NCBI GenBank assembly: GCA_964536015.1
Contig: CAZHVS010000001.1
Coordinates: 186,001 to 250,000, forward strand
Reading direction: 5' to 3'
Length of the DNA: 64,000 bases
DNA from: CAZHVS01 sp964536015
GTDB lineage: Bacteria; Bacteroidota; Ignavibacteria; Ignavibacteriales; Ignavibacteriaceae
Part shown: positions 17,388 to 26,433 of the stretch, one piece after another
Layout of the letters: each line of letters begins with the position of its first letter
How positions within the stretch are numbered: the stretch's first letter is position 1
The notes under the pieces: model-generated
What the model saw: the letters and a program-made list of their open reading frames with translations, nothing else
Databases searched by the model: none
Told to the model about the DNA's origin: nothing
Program-made: the position numbers and the translations under genes

Positions 17388-18134
17388 ATGCACGATATAC
17401 TATTTAAATCGTCAATGGCTGTTGTTTCTGCCTTGTCAGGCGGATTGATTATCTTTTTTATCAAACTGAATCATAAAAAACTTTGCTCATTGATTTCATT
17501 TTCCGCAGGTGCTTTATTGGGAGCTGCTGCATTAACTATTCTTCCGGAAATATCTTTTACCTTGGAGATTTATAAGATATTGATTGGCGTTTTTACCGGC
17601 TATTTAATTTTCTGGCTAATAAGCAAATATTATTTTCATGTTTGTCCCGCTTGTTCTGCTAGTCATTTTGATTTGCAAACGACTAAAAAGTTTTCTGAAA
17701 TTGTCCTTTTGCTTTTTACTGCATTAGGGTTTCATTCTTTTCTTGATGGAGTAGCTTTATCTTCAAATTCTGTACACACTCACGATATTGGAAACTCAAT
17801 TCTTGTTGCAATAGTTGCTCATAAATTTCCAGAAGGATTAGCTTTAGCTTCATTAATGATTGGTGCAAATTATAATAGAAATAAAACTATTATCTATGTT
17901 TTTTTAATTCAACTAACCACAATAGTTGGAGCATTATTCGGTGAGTATTTTATTTCTAAAGTTTTAACTGATAACTGGTTAACTTTTATTGAAGCGAATA
18001 TTGCAGGTGGATTTATCTATTTATCATTGCATGCCATTCTTGGTGAGTTATTAAAAAATCACAAAGGATTGGTTTTACTTTATTTTAGTTTAGGAATAAT
18101 TATTATTTTTACGACTAGATATTTAATTGCATAA
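17388..18134 (+). CDS. ZIP-family divalent metal transporter
   Basis: A 248-residue protein with about eight membrane helices. The two metal-site helices are clear: 'GFHSFLDGVAL' and 'VAHKFPEGLALASLM', the ZIP family's His/Glu motifs in TM4 and TM5, with a short His/Cys loop ('HVCPACSASH') before them that may bind metal. ZIP proteins bring Zn2+, Fe2+ or similar ions into the cytoplasm; the substrate cannot be told here. The frame also opens at TTG 17361, but ATG 17388 starts just before the first helix. The gene stands alone between two serine tRNAs. Confidence 0.88.
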   Translation: MHDILFKSSMAVVSALSGGLIIFFIKLNHKKLCSLISFSAGALLGAAALTILPEISFTLEIYKILIGVFTGYLIFWLISKYYFHVCPACSASHFDLQTTKKFSEIVLLLFTALGFHSFLDGVALSSNSVHTHDIGNSILVAIVAHKFPEGLALASLMIGANYNRNKTIIYVFLIQLTTIVGALFGEYFISKVLTDNWLTFIEANIAGGFIYLSLHAILGELLKNHKGLVLLYFSLGIIIIFTTRYLIA

Positions 18135-18144
18135 TTAATCTTTC

Positions 18145-18231
18145 GGAGAGATGCCAGAGTGGTTGAATGGGACGGTCTCGAAAACCGTTGTAGGGCTTGC
18201 CCTACCGAGAGTTCGAATCTCTCTCTCTCCG
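18145..18231 (+). tRNA. tRNA-Ser (anticodon CGA)
   Basis: Acceptor GGAGAGA (18145-18151) pairs with TCTCTCC (18224-18230), with discriminator G at 18231; CCA is not encoded, unlike the GGA tRNA nearby. The anticodon stem ACGGT/ACCGT holds loop CTCGAAA, giving CGA. The variable arm is a GC-rich hairpin (GTAGGGC/GCCCTAC) and the T-arm reads GAGTTCGAATCTC. Confidence 0.97.
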
Positions 18232-18258
18232 CAAAAACACTTCAATTATTCGTTTGCT

Positions 18259-19455
18259 TTAATCACGTTTCTCTGCCACATAATTTTTGTACCAATTATT
18301 TACCATATCTCGTAATTCATTAGAGACTTGTTTGTTCTTAAATCCAAGCAGACTGCCTAATGAAACTTTTTCTTTTGTGATCCATACTTCAAGTGTAGCT
18401 GTCTCATCCTTTAATATTACTTTGTAAAAAAAACTTTGATTTCTTTTCACTTTCTGAATATAAGTATGAATGCAATTGTTTTGTAATTTTGACCAACTGA
18501 TTTGTTCTTTTGCATTAATCAGTGGAATAATATTATCTGTTCCTTTTATTGGTGGATCTGGATATTTTTCAGCTTCCTCTTTTCTCTTCATTAACTTTTG
18601 ATAAATAGGTTCTATATCTTCAATCTTTTCAATCTTTAACTGTCTAATATTTAACTGTTCTTTTATTAATCTTATCTGCTCCAATCTTTTAATATAAATA
18701 TTTAATTTATCTGACTCGCTAAGCTTAGAAATGAACTTAGGAGAAAGGTATTCAATTGATTTCGGATAAATAGTTAATAATCTAATTAAATTGAAGTTTA
18801 TGGTTTTTATCCTTGAAAGAACAGATAAAATATTTTCTCGGTTTCTATTCTCAAATGATACTAAATAGAGTAAAGATTTTAATCTTTCCACACTAAGATG
18901 CATTGGGTCAATCTTAAGAAATATTTTAACCATTTGTTCGGTAGCAGGGAAAAGAGCTTTTTCTAATATCTCTTTTCTTTTAGTTGTACTCAAATCTTTT
19001 ATAAGTTCTAGTGTTTCAATTAATGTATAAGATTTATTTAAGGCTTCTAAATTTACCGCAATATATGCTATTGAAGCATTTGATTCGATCAATTCGATAA
19101 ATACTTTTCCACAATAATTTAAAGCACGAAGGATTGTCCAGTGTGTATCAGGAAATTTTTCAACAATTTTTATTTGTTCTTCCGGAATTGTTTTAAAGAA
19201 TTGATCATTTATTTTTTCATAATCATCAGATATACTAAGTAAGTCTTTCTTTGTACTTGTGCCTGGTAGAATAATTAGTTTTTCATGCATATTAATATTT
19301 GGAATTATTTCTACACGAAGACCTGTTGGAAAATATAAATAAGACCTTAAGTATGGATTTCCAATAATTACAAAACTATAATCCTGGAGTCTGAATACTG
19401 ATACCTTGTCATTTCCAAATTCCTTAATTAATAAATCAATATCTTTATTCTTCAT
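18259..19455 (-). CDS. PcfJ-like domain protein
   Basis: About 398 residues. The first two thirds are mostly helical and not recognised. Near the end, 'ISWSKLQNNCIHTYIQKV' followed by 'FFYKVILKDETATLEVWITK' and 'LGSLLGFKNKQVSNEL' matches the PcfJ-like pattern (x-LHxCv..Y-x(n)-atl.i....w.l.ql.g..N...). PcfJ-like proteins are known from conjugative plasmids and scattered chromosomal loci; their activity is not established. ATG at 19455 overlaps the 3' end of the WYL-domain gene by 11 nt; a TTG at 19479 is an in-frame alternative. It is cotranscribed with the WYL-domain regulator. Confidence 0.6.
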   Translation of the reverse strand: MKNKDIDLLIKEFGNDKVSVFRLQDYSFVIIGNPYLRSYLYFPTGLRVEIIPNINMHEKLIILPGTSTKKDLLSISDDYEKINDQFFKTIPEEQIKIVEKFPDTHWTILRALNYCGKVFIELIESNASIAYIAVNLEALNKSYTLIETLELIKDLSTTKRKEILEKALFPATEQMVKIFLKIDPMHLSVERLKSLLYLVSFENRNRENILSVLSRIKTINFNLIRLLTIYPKSIEYLSPKFISKLSESDKLNIYIKRLEQIRLIKEQLNIRQLKIEKIEDIEPIYQKLMKRKEEAEKYPDPPIKGTDNIIPLINAKEQISWSKLQNNCIHTYIQKVKRNQSFFYKVILKDETATLEVWITKEKVSLGSLLGFKNKQVSNELRDMVNNWYKNYVAEKRD

Positions 19456-20305
19456 AGTTATTGAGCGTCTCTTTGGCAATATCTATTACAAGTTGTTTAA
19501 GTTCTTCAGGTTCCATTACTATGCATCCTTTGCCACGACTTACAATCCAGCTGGCAATTTCTCTAAGTGTATTTACTGTAACCTCAAAAATAAACGAGCC
19601 ATCAGTATTATCTGTTATCTTTTGGTCTGGTGTCCACATTCTTGGTTTTATTCTGTCAGCCCACTCTTTAGAAAATCTTAATTTGACTTTATGTTTTTCA
19701 TTCCCAATCCAACTTCCCCAGGAATAGTTAAACATAGATTCAAATTTTTCTGATGACATTCGTGGAAAATTCTTTTCAGTTGCTTTTACTTTTGTAATCT
19801 TATCAAAATGAAATTGTTTTACACTATTTCCTTCCTGACTTAAAACTCGCCAGCTTCCTTCACTATGAAAAATAAGCAAGGGTCTGATTATTCGCTCTTC
19901 AATTAATTCATCATTTTTATTATACCAAATTTTCGATTCCAAATTTCGGTCAATGCAGATTTGAAGCATTATCAAATGACTTAGTGCATTTGTATTATGT
20001 TTTTCTACAAGTAATAATGTTGATTTATCAAAAATATTTCCCGAGTAACAAAGCCCAACATAATGAAGAATTATTTCTTTTATTTTTGGTGCATCAAGTT
20101 TAGCACTTATATAAACACCACGTTTCTTTTCTGAATGTATATCTATTCCATAAAACCTTAAGTCTTTCAAATCTCTTTTAATGGTTACATTATCTACGTT
20201 AAAATAATCAGAAAGGTCAGATATACAAATCTTATTACTTTTTTCACTAAGGCATAGACCAATTATTTCTATTTGCCGTTTTATTTTGGTTTGCAGTTCA
20301 AACAT
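19445..20305 (-). CDS. HTH and WYL-domain transcriptional regulator
   Basis: A 286-residue protein: an N-terminal DeoR-type winged helix ('ISDLSDYFNVDNVTIKRDLKDLRFYGI', about residues 28-54), a WYL domain in the middle ('SKIWYNKNDELIEERIIRPLLIFHSEGSWRVLSQE') and a WCX-type C-terminal region. WYL domains sense ligands, and such regulators often control defence or stress genes. It is divergent from the ARPP-1-like gene; a strong palindrome lies between them (20359-20383) and is the likely operator for both directions. The downstream PcfJ-like gene overlaps its 3' end. Confidence 0.87.
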   Translation of the reverse strand: MFELQTKIKRQIEIIGLCLSEKSNKICISDLSDYFNVDNVTIKRDLKDLRFYGIDIHSEKKRGVYISAKLDAPKIKEIILHYVGLCYSGNIFDKSTLLLVEKHNTNALSHLIMLQICIDRNLESKIWYNKNDELIEERIIRPLLIFHSEGSWRVLSQEGNSVKQFHFDKITKVKATEKNFPRMSSEKFESMFNYSWGSWIGNEKHKVKLRFSKEWADRIKPRMWTPDQKITDNTDGSFIFEVTVNTLREIASWIVSRGKGCIVMEPEELKQLVIDIAKETLNNYEE

Positions 20306-20358
20306 ATATGCACTTTGATTATTTATTCAAAAATAAGTTAAAAATTTTATTCCTTCAA

Positions 20359-20392
20359 AATAGTATCATAGTATGATACTATTCCTAGTATC
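20359..20392. promoter_or_regulatory. Palindromic operator in the WYL/ARPP-1 divergent promoter
   Basis: Perfect 11-bp arms (20359-20369 and 20373-20383) around a 3-nt spacer, core ATAGTATCAT. A third half site, TAGTATC, follows at 20386-20392 in the same direction as the left arm. Three half sites in the 131-nt gap between divergent genes, one of them a regulator, is the classic layout of an autoregulated operator. Confidence 0.7.
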
Positions 20393-20436
20393 TATTATGC
20401 TTAAATTTCCTATGCAAAAAATGAAAGGAAATTCAT

Positions 20437-21363
20437 ATGTTAGCACAAGTTTTATCATTTCAGAAAGAAGGAAGTTTATCAATGATTCAACTTTCAACTT
20501 CTGATCAGAATACATTTAATTATATCTCAGGGGCAACGGCTATTAAGCAAGACCTTGTTCAGGTAAAAGAAGTAAGTGAACAGGGAAGTGTTAATAATCT
20601 TGTTGTATTCAATCTCTCAGATGATTTCATCTTTTTTTCAGACGGAGATATACTTCAGGGAGCTAAACAAAATAGAGTTTTGAATACTTCTGTTCTGCTG
20701 GCACCTCACACCAAAGTAAATCTTCCTGTTAGCTGTGTTGAACAGGGAAGATGGTTTCATAAAAGTCCTAAATTTAGAGAAAGTGGTTATTCTGCTCCTA
20801 CTGATTTGCGTGCAATGAAAGCTTTACATGTAAAAAAGAATTTGGAAAAGAGAGAAAATTTTATGGCAGAACAGGGAGCGGTATGGAGTAAAGTTAATGA
20901 ATATTCAAGTAGTCTTGGTGTTGCTTCTCCAACGGCTAATTTGTCAGATATTTTTGACAATAAAGAGTTACTGTTCGATGAATTTGTAAATAAATTTAAA
21001 CATAAAGGCGGAGCAAATGGAATAGCAATATTTATCAAAAATAATCTTGTCAATATTGATGTATTTAACAAAACAGATATTTTTTCAGAATATTTTTCAA
21101 AATTACTTAAAGGTTCGGCGATGGAAGCTTTTAGGTTAAAAGATGACAAAAATGGAATTAATGAAGCAGAGGCAAAATACAAAGTACTTACATTTTTAGA
21201 TAAACTTGAAGAAATCCATTTTGAAACTTATAAAGGTGTCGGTGTGGGGAATGAAAAACGTTTTGAGACGAAAGACATGACAGGTTTTGAACTTAATTAT
21301 GAAAACAAAATGATTCATCTTACTGCGTTAAATCTTGTGTCATTTAGAAGACAAAACTTATAA
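20437..21363 (+). CDS. ARPP-1-domain family protein
   Basis: A 308-residue soluble protein with no signal peptide or membrane helix. The N-terminal half has 'GDILQGAKQNRVLNTSVLL' and 'LPVSCVEQGRW', which I recognise as the core of the ARPP-1 domain (named for association with ADP-ribosylglycohydrolase and rhodanese-phosphatase proteins). The biochemical role is unknown; conserved Gln, Asn, Cys and Glu residues in these motifs suggest a binding or catalytic pocket. An AAGGAAA ribosome site sits just upstream. It is divergent from the WYL regulator and probably under its control, and is followed by a 99-codon gene 41 nt downstream. Confidence 0.75.
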   Translation: MLAQVLSFQKEGSLSMIQLSTSDQNTFNYISGATAIKQDLVQVKEVSEQGSVNNLVVFNLSDDFIFFSDGDILQGAKQNRVLNTSVLLAPHTKVNLPVSCVEQGRWFHKSPKFRESGYSAPTDLRAMKALHVKKNLEKRENFMAEQGAVWSKVNEYSSSLGVASPTANLSDIFDNKELLFDEFVNKFKHKGGANGIAIFIKNNLVNIDVFNKTDIFSEYFSKLLKGSAMEAFRLKDDKNGINEAEAKYKVLTFLDKLEEIHFETYKGVGVGNEKRFETKDMTGFELNYENKMIHLTALNLVSFRRQNL

Positions 21364-21404
21364 GGGGATATAAATTAACTAATCAAAAAGGAGTAAACAG
21401 GAAA

Positions 21405-21704
21405 GTGAAAACTAAAAATATAACCAGACCAAAACAAAAAGTAATTTATACAGATCCAAAAAATTTACGATTCAAGGCAGAAGGAAGGAGTATAATGTTG
21501 CAAATAATGGATAAAAGTATTGAAGAGTATCCGCTTGATAAATCTTCAATTGAGGAATGGTTGTGTAAGTTCAAGTTTCCTGTTTTTCTCCTTGATATAT
21601 TAAGTCACGAATCGATAGTCTCAATTTGTAATGATTACCTTTTAACTCAAAAAGTTACGAACATTGAGGTTCCTGTTGTGGAATCTAACTTAAGCATTAA
21701 TTAA
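21405..21704 (+). CDS. Hypothetical 99-residue protein downstream of ARPP-1 gene
   Basis: The frame starts at GTG 21405 with AGGAAA directly before it and an AAGGAG a little further up. The product is basic at the N-terminus, then about 70 residues of mixed strand and helix ('LRFKAEGRSIMLQIMD', 'FPVFLLDILSHESIVSICND'). I do not recognise a family. It has no signal peptide or membrane helix. Its place 41 nt after the ARPP-1-like gene suggests one operon, so it may share the WYL-controlled promoter. Confidence 0.55.
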   Translation: MKTKNITRPKQKVIYTDPKNLRFKAEGRSIMLQIMDKSIEEYPLDKSSIEEWLCKFKFPVFLLDILSHESIVSICNDYLLTQKVTNIEVPVVESNLSIN

Positions 21705-21759
21705 TTTTGGCAAGTAAAACTATTATAAAATTAAGTAGAGTGAAAATCTGAGGTAAAAT

Positions 21760-22644
21760 ATGAAGATAAAATTATTATCATTCATCCTTTTTATAATTAT
21801 TTTTTTTGGTTGTGACAAAAAGGAACAAGAGAAAGAACAACTAAATGGTAAATCTCCTGTCAATATTAATAATGAGTTAAACTCAAAACCTAAAAAATTT
21901 CTAGCTGTTATTGAATATCCTCTGATAAATGATAAGGTAACAGTAACAGCAATATTAGATACAACTGTAAATTATCCTTCTTTTACAATTGTTACAAAGA
22001 AAGAGAATAAAGTTTTTAAAACACATAGTGAATCATTTGGTGAAATATCAGAAATTGATTCCATTATAAATGCTATGAAAAAAAATATTTTCTGGCGGGA
22101 TGGTTATTTGTTTGTTTATTCTGATAGTCCAGGCAATGGCTGGAACGCGAGGTATTATAATGTCTTTACAGTTAGAAATAATGAGTTACTTTATATCGGA
22201 CAAATTTCAGAAGAATATAAAGAAAATACAAATGGAGTTAATCCAATGTACAATGAAGGTACCTTTAAATATTTGTATGATAAATTTGAGATAAACGATT
22301 TGACCTCTCATGCTTGCGCTCCAGGTTTCTATTTAATTATGACAGAAACTGATGGTCACTTTGTTGTTGATTTAAAAAGAACCTGGCAGCAAGGATTGGA
22401 AGAGTACATTTCAAATCAGGCAGAAATTAATAAGTTAATTCAAAACTATGTCGCTCAAAATGATACTTTTAAAAGTTTAAACGAAAAACTTCTCTATAAT
22501 GCAGTCTTATCGAAATATTGTAAAAAAGAGAAAGAGTGCAGAAAAGCAGTAAATCTTGCTAGTAATTTTTTATTGAAAGAAGAGTTGAAAATTTTTAATG
22601 AAATAGTATCACAGGTAAAACCAGGTGAAATACCAGAAAAATAA
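21760..22644 (+). CDS. Hypothetical lipoprotein
   Basis: A 294-residue protein with a lipoprotein signal: 'FILFIIIFFGCDKKEQEK' places the lipidated Cys at residue 19, followed by a charged linker. The rest is a soluble domain of unknown family with several Cys, including 'CKKEKEC' near the C-terminus. It starts 56 nt after the 99-codon gene on the same strand. The N-terminal charge-rich linker suggests an envelope-facing lipoprotein; no function can be given. Confidence 0.7.
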   Translation: MKIKLLSFILFIIIFFGCDKKEQEKEQLNGKSPVNINNELNSKPKKFLAVIEYPLINDKVTVTAILDTTVNYPSFTIVTKKENKVFKTHSESFGEISEIDSIINAMKKNIFWRDGYLFVYSDSPGNGWNARYYNVFTVRNNELLYIGQISEEYKENTNGVNPMYNEGTFKYLYDKFEINDLTSHACAPGFYLIMTETDGHFVVDLKRTWQQGLEEYISNQAEINKLIQNYVAQNDTFKSLNEKLLYNAVLSKYCKKEKECRKAVNLASNFLLKEELKIFNEIVSQVKPGEIPEK

Positions 22645-22757
22645 AGAAGGAATAATGGTAATTCACTATCTGTTTTTTTAACCACAAAAACATAAGTATA
22701 TTTGTTCTGTAATGAAGAATTTTCTTTTATATTATAGATGATTTACAGGCTTATATT

Positions 22758-24434
22758 ATGTTCGAAATTGGTCTCTCTTTCTTTGATTGGTTGATAATTG
22801 CTGTTTATTTTGCTTTCATTTTAGGAATAGGTTTTTACTTAAAACGTTTTACTAAAAGTGAAGAAGATTTTTTCCTCGCCGGCAGAAAAAATTCTTCCTG
22901 GGTAGCTGGTCTGGCTTTTCTATCTGCTAATCTTGGCGCTCTGGAATTACTTGGTATGACAGGTAATACATTTAAGTACGGAATGTTCGTTGCTCATTTC
23001 TACTGGATCGGTGCTATCCCTGCAATGCTTTTCCTTGGTGTTTATATGATGCCATTTTATTACAGCAGTAGAATAAAATCTGTTCCCGGATATCTCAAAC
23101 TTCGCTTTGATGAAAAGACAAGAGTGCTTAACGGAATTGCTTTTGCTGTTATGACTTTACTTGTTAGTGGAATTAATCTTTATGCAATGGCACTTGTGCT
23201 ACATACTTTTCTTGGTTGGAACTGGGATATTAGTATGTGGACTAGTGCAGCAACTGTAGCCGCTTATGTCACTTTAAGCGGACTTCTTTCAGCAATTTTT
23301 ACAGAGATTATTCAATTCTTTCTTATATGGTTCGGTTTGTTTTTGGTGACAATTTTGGGAATTATTGAGATTGGCAGCGTTGATCAAATCATTACAAAAG
23401 TCAATGAACTTTATACATCAGTATCTTACACGACATTATGGTCTTCATCTGCTGATCCTTCTTTGAATGGAATGGTTATCACATGGGGAGGAATTGTTCT
23501 AGGACTTGGATTTGTTTTATCATTTGGTTATTGGACTACAGACTTTCTTGTTGTTCAAAGGGCTTTCTCTGCAAAAGATCTTCATTCTGCAAGGATGACT
23601 CCTATTCTTGCTTCCTTCTTTAAAATGGCAATTCCGTTCATTGTAATATTTGCAGGATTGATTGCAATTGTTCTCGCAAGCGATCCAAACTCTGGTTTTG
23701 CTTTACTTAAAGACGGAGGGCAGGTTAATTATGATTCTGCTTTGCCAATGCTGATTAAGCGATACTATCCATCAGGTTTAATGGGACTTGGAATTACTGC
23801 TTTGCTCGCCGGATTTATGGCAGGACAGGCTGGAAATGTTAGTGCTTTTAACACTGTTTGGACTTATGATATTTATAAATCCGTACTTAATAAAAAAGCA
23901 AATGATGCTCATCTTTTATGGATGGGAAGAGTTGCTACAATAGTTGGAATTTTGATTAGTGTTGCAACTGCTTATTGGGCAAAAAGTTTTCCAAGCATAA
24001 TGGATTATATGCAAGCAATTTTCTCATGGGTAAACGCACCGCTGTTTGCAACGATGCTGCTTGGTATGTTTGTCTGGTGGATTACTCCCAATGGTGCTTT
24101 CTGGGGATTGATTGCTGGTATGTCTTCATCTTTTATTTTATTTCTTGCTCAAAAATTTAATTGGTTTGATAATACAGTTCTTACTTTATCAAATACTGCA
24201 AGTGACATGGCTATCAACTTTTGGCGTGCTTGGTGGGCGTGGCTTATTTGTTTTATTCTAACTATTGTTATCAGTCTATTCACTAAAAAGAAACCCAAAG
24301 AAGAACTCGTTGGACTTGTTAAAGGTTTGACAAATGAAGTTGAAGACAAATCATTGCACATATACAGCAAACCTGGTTTCTGGGCAGTCATCTCTATTAT
24401 AGTTTTGTTAATTCTTAATATTCTTTTCTGGTAA
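22758..24434 (+). CDS. Sodium:solute symporter (SSS family)
   Basis: A 558-residue transporter with about 14 helices. The family pattern is clear: 'DWLIIAVYFAFILGIGFYLKR' as TM1, then 'SEEDFFLAGRKNSSWVAGLAFLSANLGALELLG', and the Na+ site region 'LGITALLAGFMAGQAGNVSAFNTVWTYDIYK'. SSS proteins import sugars, amino acids or vitamins with Na+; this one is nearest in look to the sugar-type branch, but the substrate cannot be fixed. A small two-helix protein is encoded 15 nt downstream. Confidence 0.92.
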   Translation: MFEIGLSFFDWLIIAVYFAFILGIGFYLKRFTKSEEDFFLAGRKNSSWVAGLAFLSANLGALELLGMTGNTFKYGMFVAHFYWIGAIPAMLFLGVYMMPFYYSSRIKSVPGYLKLRFDEKTRVLNGIAFAVMTLLVSGINLYAMALVLHTFLGWNWDISMWTSAATVAAYVTLSGLLSAIFTEIIQFFLIWFGLFLVTILGIIEIGSVDQIITKVNELYTSVSYTTLWSSSADPSLNGMVITWGGIVLGLGFVLSFGYWTTDFLVVQRAFSAKDLHSARMTPILASFFKMAIPFIVIFAGLIAIVLASDPNSGFALLKDGGQVNYDSALPMLIKRYYPSGLMGLGITALLAGFMAGQAGNVSAFNTVWTYDIYKSVLNKKANDAHLLWMGRVATIVGILISVATAYWAKSFPSIMDYMQAIFSWVNAPLFATMLLGMFVWWITPNGAFWGLIAGMSSSFILFLAQKFNWFDNTVLTLSNTASDMAINFWRAWWAWLICFILTIVISLFTKKKPKEELVGLVKGLTNEVEDKSLHIYSKPGFWAVISIIVLLILNILFW

Positions 24435-24449
24435 GAAAGAGAGTTTAAT

Positions 24450-24653
24450 ATGAAACCTATCTGGTATTTTGTTGGATTAATTCTTGTAACAGTTGGATTT
24501 ATTGTTATTGTATCAGGAATATTTTTAATCGTTAATCCGCCAGAACACAAAACTATTCTTTTGGAAATTAATCCAAATATCTGGTGGGGAGGTATTATAA
24601 TGTTTGCAGGATTTATCTTCTTAATTAAAAACAGAAAAGTAAAAATTGAATAA
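24450..24653 (+). CDS. Small two-helix membrane protein
   Basis: A 67-residue protein with two hydrophobic helices (about 6-27 and 45-61) separated by a short polar loop containing 'NPPEHKTILLEINPNIWWGG'. It starts 15 nt after the SSS symporter stop and is probably cotranscribed, so it may be an accessory to the transporter. I do not recognise a named family. Confidence 0.65.
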   Translation: MKPIWYFVGLILVTVGFIVIVSGIFLIVNPPEHKTILLEINPNIWWGGIIMFAGFIFLIKNRKVKIE

Positions 24654-24750
24654 TTAATCTCATTCGAAGTTAAATTTGATTTTTTAATCATCATACTTTA
24701 TTAAACAAGTAGAGGTTTCGTTACTTTTACACTTCAAAGAGAATTGATTT

Positions 24751-25482
24751 ATGGAAATACTAAGAGCAAATATTTTCAGTTTATATCCCGAAATAATTTT
24801 TGGTTTAAGTACAAAAAATGAAAAATTATACAAACCGCCATTTTATTTTAATCTCTCTCATACAGTCGGAGATGATAAAGAAGTAGTGGAAAAGAACCGT
24901 ACCGATTTTTTTAATTATCTTGGCTTAAATAAAAACTCTGTTGCTTTGCAAAGACAAATTCATTCTGATAGAATTTCTTATGTTACAGAAGGAGGAATTA
25001 TTGGTGAAAGCGATGCAATGATTACTGATAAAACTGGGCTTGGACTTGCAATAAGTATTGCAGATTGTGTTGGAATATTTTTATTCGATGCAAAGAAAAA
25101 AATTATTGCTGGTGTTCATTCCGGATGGAGAGGAACAGTAAAAAATATTCTTGGAAAAACGTTAGCCAAACTTATCGATGATTTTAATTGCAAGACATCA
25201 GATATGATTGCATATATATCTCCTTCAATATCACAAAAAAATTATGAAGTAGGGGAAGAAGTTGCAAAACATTTCAGTCCAAATTATCTTGAAAAAGCAG
25301 GTGATAAATTCAAACTTAATGTTGCAAGAGCCAATTATGGTTTACTAGTGAATGCAGGAGTTAAAGTAGAGAATATAGAAGTTTCTCCTTTGTGTACATT
25401 TGATAATAAAAATCTTCATTCATACAGGCGGGATGGTAATAATTCCGGAAGAGCACTGGGAGTAATAGCGATAAAAACATGA
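24751..25482 (+). CDS. pgeF: Peptidoglycan editing factor PgeF (YfiH/DUF152 family)
   Basis: A 243-residue protein with the family motifs in order: 'ADCVGIFL', 'GVHSGWRGT' and 'LCTFDNKNLHSYRRDG', including the His and Cys residues of the metal site. Members were called laccase domain or polyphenol oxidase proteins; work in enteric bacteria shows they remove mis-built muropeptide precursors, and others act on purine nucleosides. The stop overlaps the start of the EamA gene by 4 nt, so the two are translationally coupled. Confidence 0.92.
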   Translation: MEILRANIFSLYPEIIFGLSTKNEKLYKPPFYFNLSHTVGDDKEVVEKNRTDFFNYLGLNKNSVALQRQIHSDRISYVTEGGIIGESDAMITDKTGLGLAISIADCVGIFLFDAKKKIIAGVHSGWRGTVKNILGKTLAKLIDDFNCKTSDMIAYISPSISQKNYEVGEEVAKHFSPNYLEKAGDKFKLNVARANYGLLVNAGVKVENIEVSPLCTFDNKNLHSYRRDGNNSGRALGVIAIKT

Positions 25483-26381
25483 ATGAAAAACTAAAACTTA
25501 CATCTTCATATATTTTTCTGTGCCTGGTATGGGGTTCAACGTGGTTGACAATTAAAATTAGTTTAGAATCTTTTCCACCTTTTTATTCTGTTAGTTTAAG
25601 ATTTTTGGTTGCTTCTGTTTTTATCTATTTATGGATGAAATACTCTTCCATTAAATTGCAAACCGGAAAAAGAGAAATGGTGCTATATTTTATAATGGGA
25701 ATATTTTCTTTTGTTATTCCTTTTGCATTAATTTACTGGTCTGAACAGTATATCCCATCAGGTCTTGCATCAGTTCTATTTGCTGTGTATCCATTTTTTG
25801 TAGCATTGTTTTCGCGTGTTCTTATTCCGAATGAAAAAATTGAACCTGTTAAACTAATTGGAATGTTAATTGGTTTTACAGGAATAATAATTATCTTTAA
25901 ATCTGATATTCATATTGCGTCAGGTAATTATTTATTGGGAATGGCTGCAGTAATTGCTGGGGCAATAATTCAATCGTTTGTATTTATAATTGTAAAAAAG
26001 TATGGTCACGACTTAAATCCTATTTCAATGAATCTATTTCCAACTATACTTGGTGGAATATTTCTTTTTGCTCTTTCTTTCATTACCGAAAATAGTGAAC
26101 AAATTAATTATTCGTTAAAAGGAATTCTTGCAGTATTATATCTGGGAATATTTGCAAGTGCTTTTACTTTTTCAATTTATTACTGGCTGCTTAAAAAGAT
26201 AGATGTAATTCTCCTTTCTTTTGTTGCATTTATCACACCAGTCTCGGCTATTGTTCTGGGAATAATATTTTATGATGAAAATTTAACAATGAATCAACTT
26301 ATTGGAAGTGCTTTTGTTTTAATAGGACTTGTAATTACAAATCTGGTCTTCATCAAAAAGAAAAATAAATTAAGTGAATAA
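25479..26381 (+). CDS. EamA-family (DMT superfamily) exporter
   Basis: A 300-residue protein with ten predicted helices in two repeated EamA halves. The start 'SSYIFLCLVWGSTWLTIKISLE' is typical of the RhaT/EamA group, and 'YWSEQYIPSGLASVLFAVYPFFVAL' is the end of the first half. DMT proteins export metabolites or amino acids; the substrate is not known. It overlaps pgeF by 4 nt. Confidence 0.9.
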   Translation: MNEKLKLTSSYIFLCLVWGSTWLTIKISLESFPPFYSVSLRFLVASVFIYLWMKYSSIKLQTGKREMVLYFIMGIFSFVIPFALIYWSEQYIPSGLASVLFAVYPFFVALFSRVLIPNEKIEPVKLIGMLIGFTGIIIIFKSDIHIASGNYLLGMAAVIAGAIIQSFVFIIVKKYGHDLNPISMNLFPTILGGIFLFALSFITENSEQINYSLKGILAVLYLGIFASAFTFSIYYWLLKKIDVILLSFVAFITPVSAIVLGIIFYDENLTMNQLIGSAFVLIGLVITNLVFIKKKNKLSE

Positions 26382-26433
26382 CAATTCTTATTTTTGAAAT
26401 AATAAAATTTACTTACAGGAAAAATATTCTTAT

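Noticed and set aside
21405..21704. 99-residue protein as a fragment of Cas1
   Set aside because: Only a loose likeness of strand pattern; none of the Cas1 catalytic residues and no cas genes or CRISPR array nearby.
18145..22644. tRNA-Ser(CGA)-linked integrative element carrying the WYL/PcfJ/ARPP-1 genes
   Set aside because: No integrase is present and I found no repeat of the tRNA 3' end further downstream, so there is no evidence of an att-bounded island.
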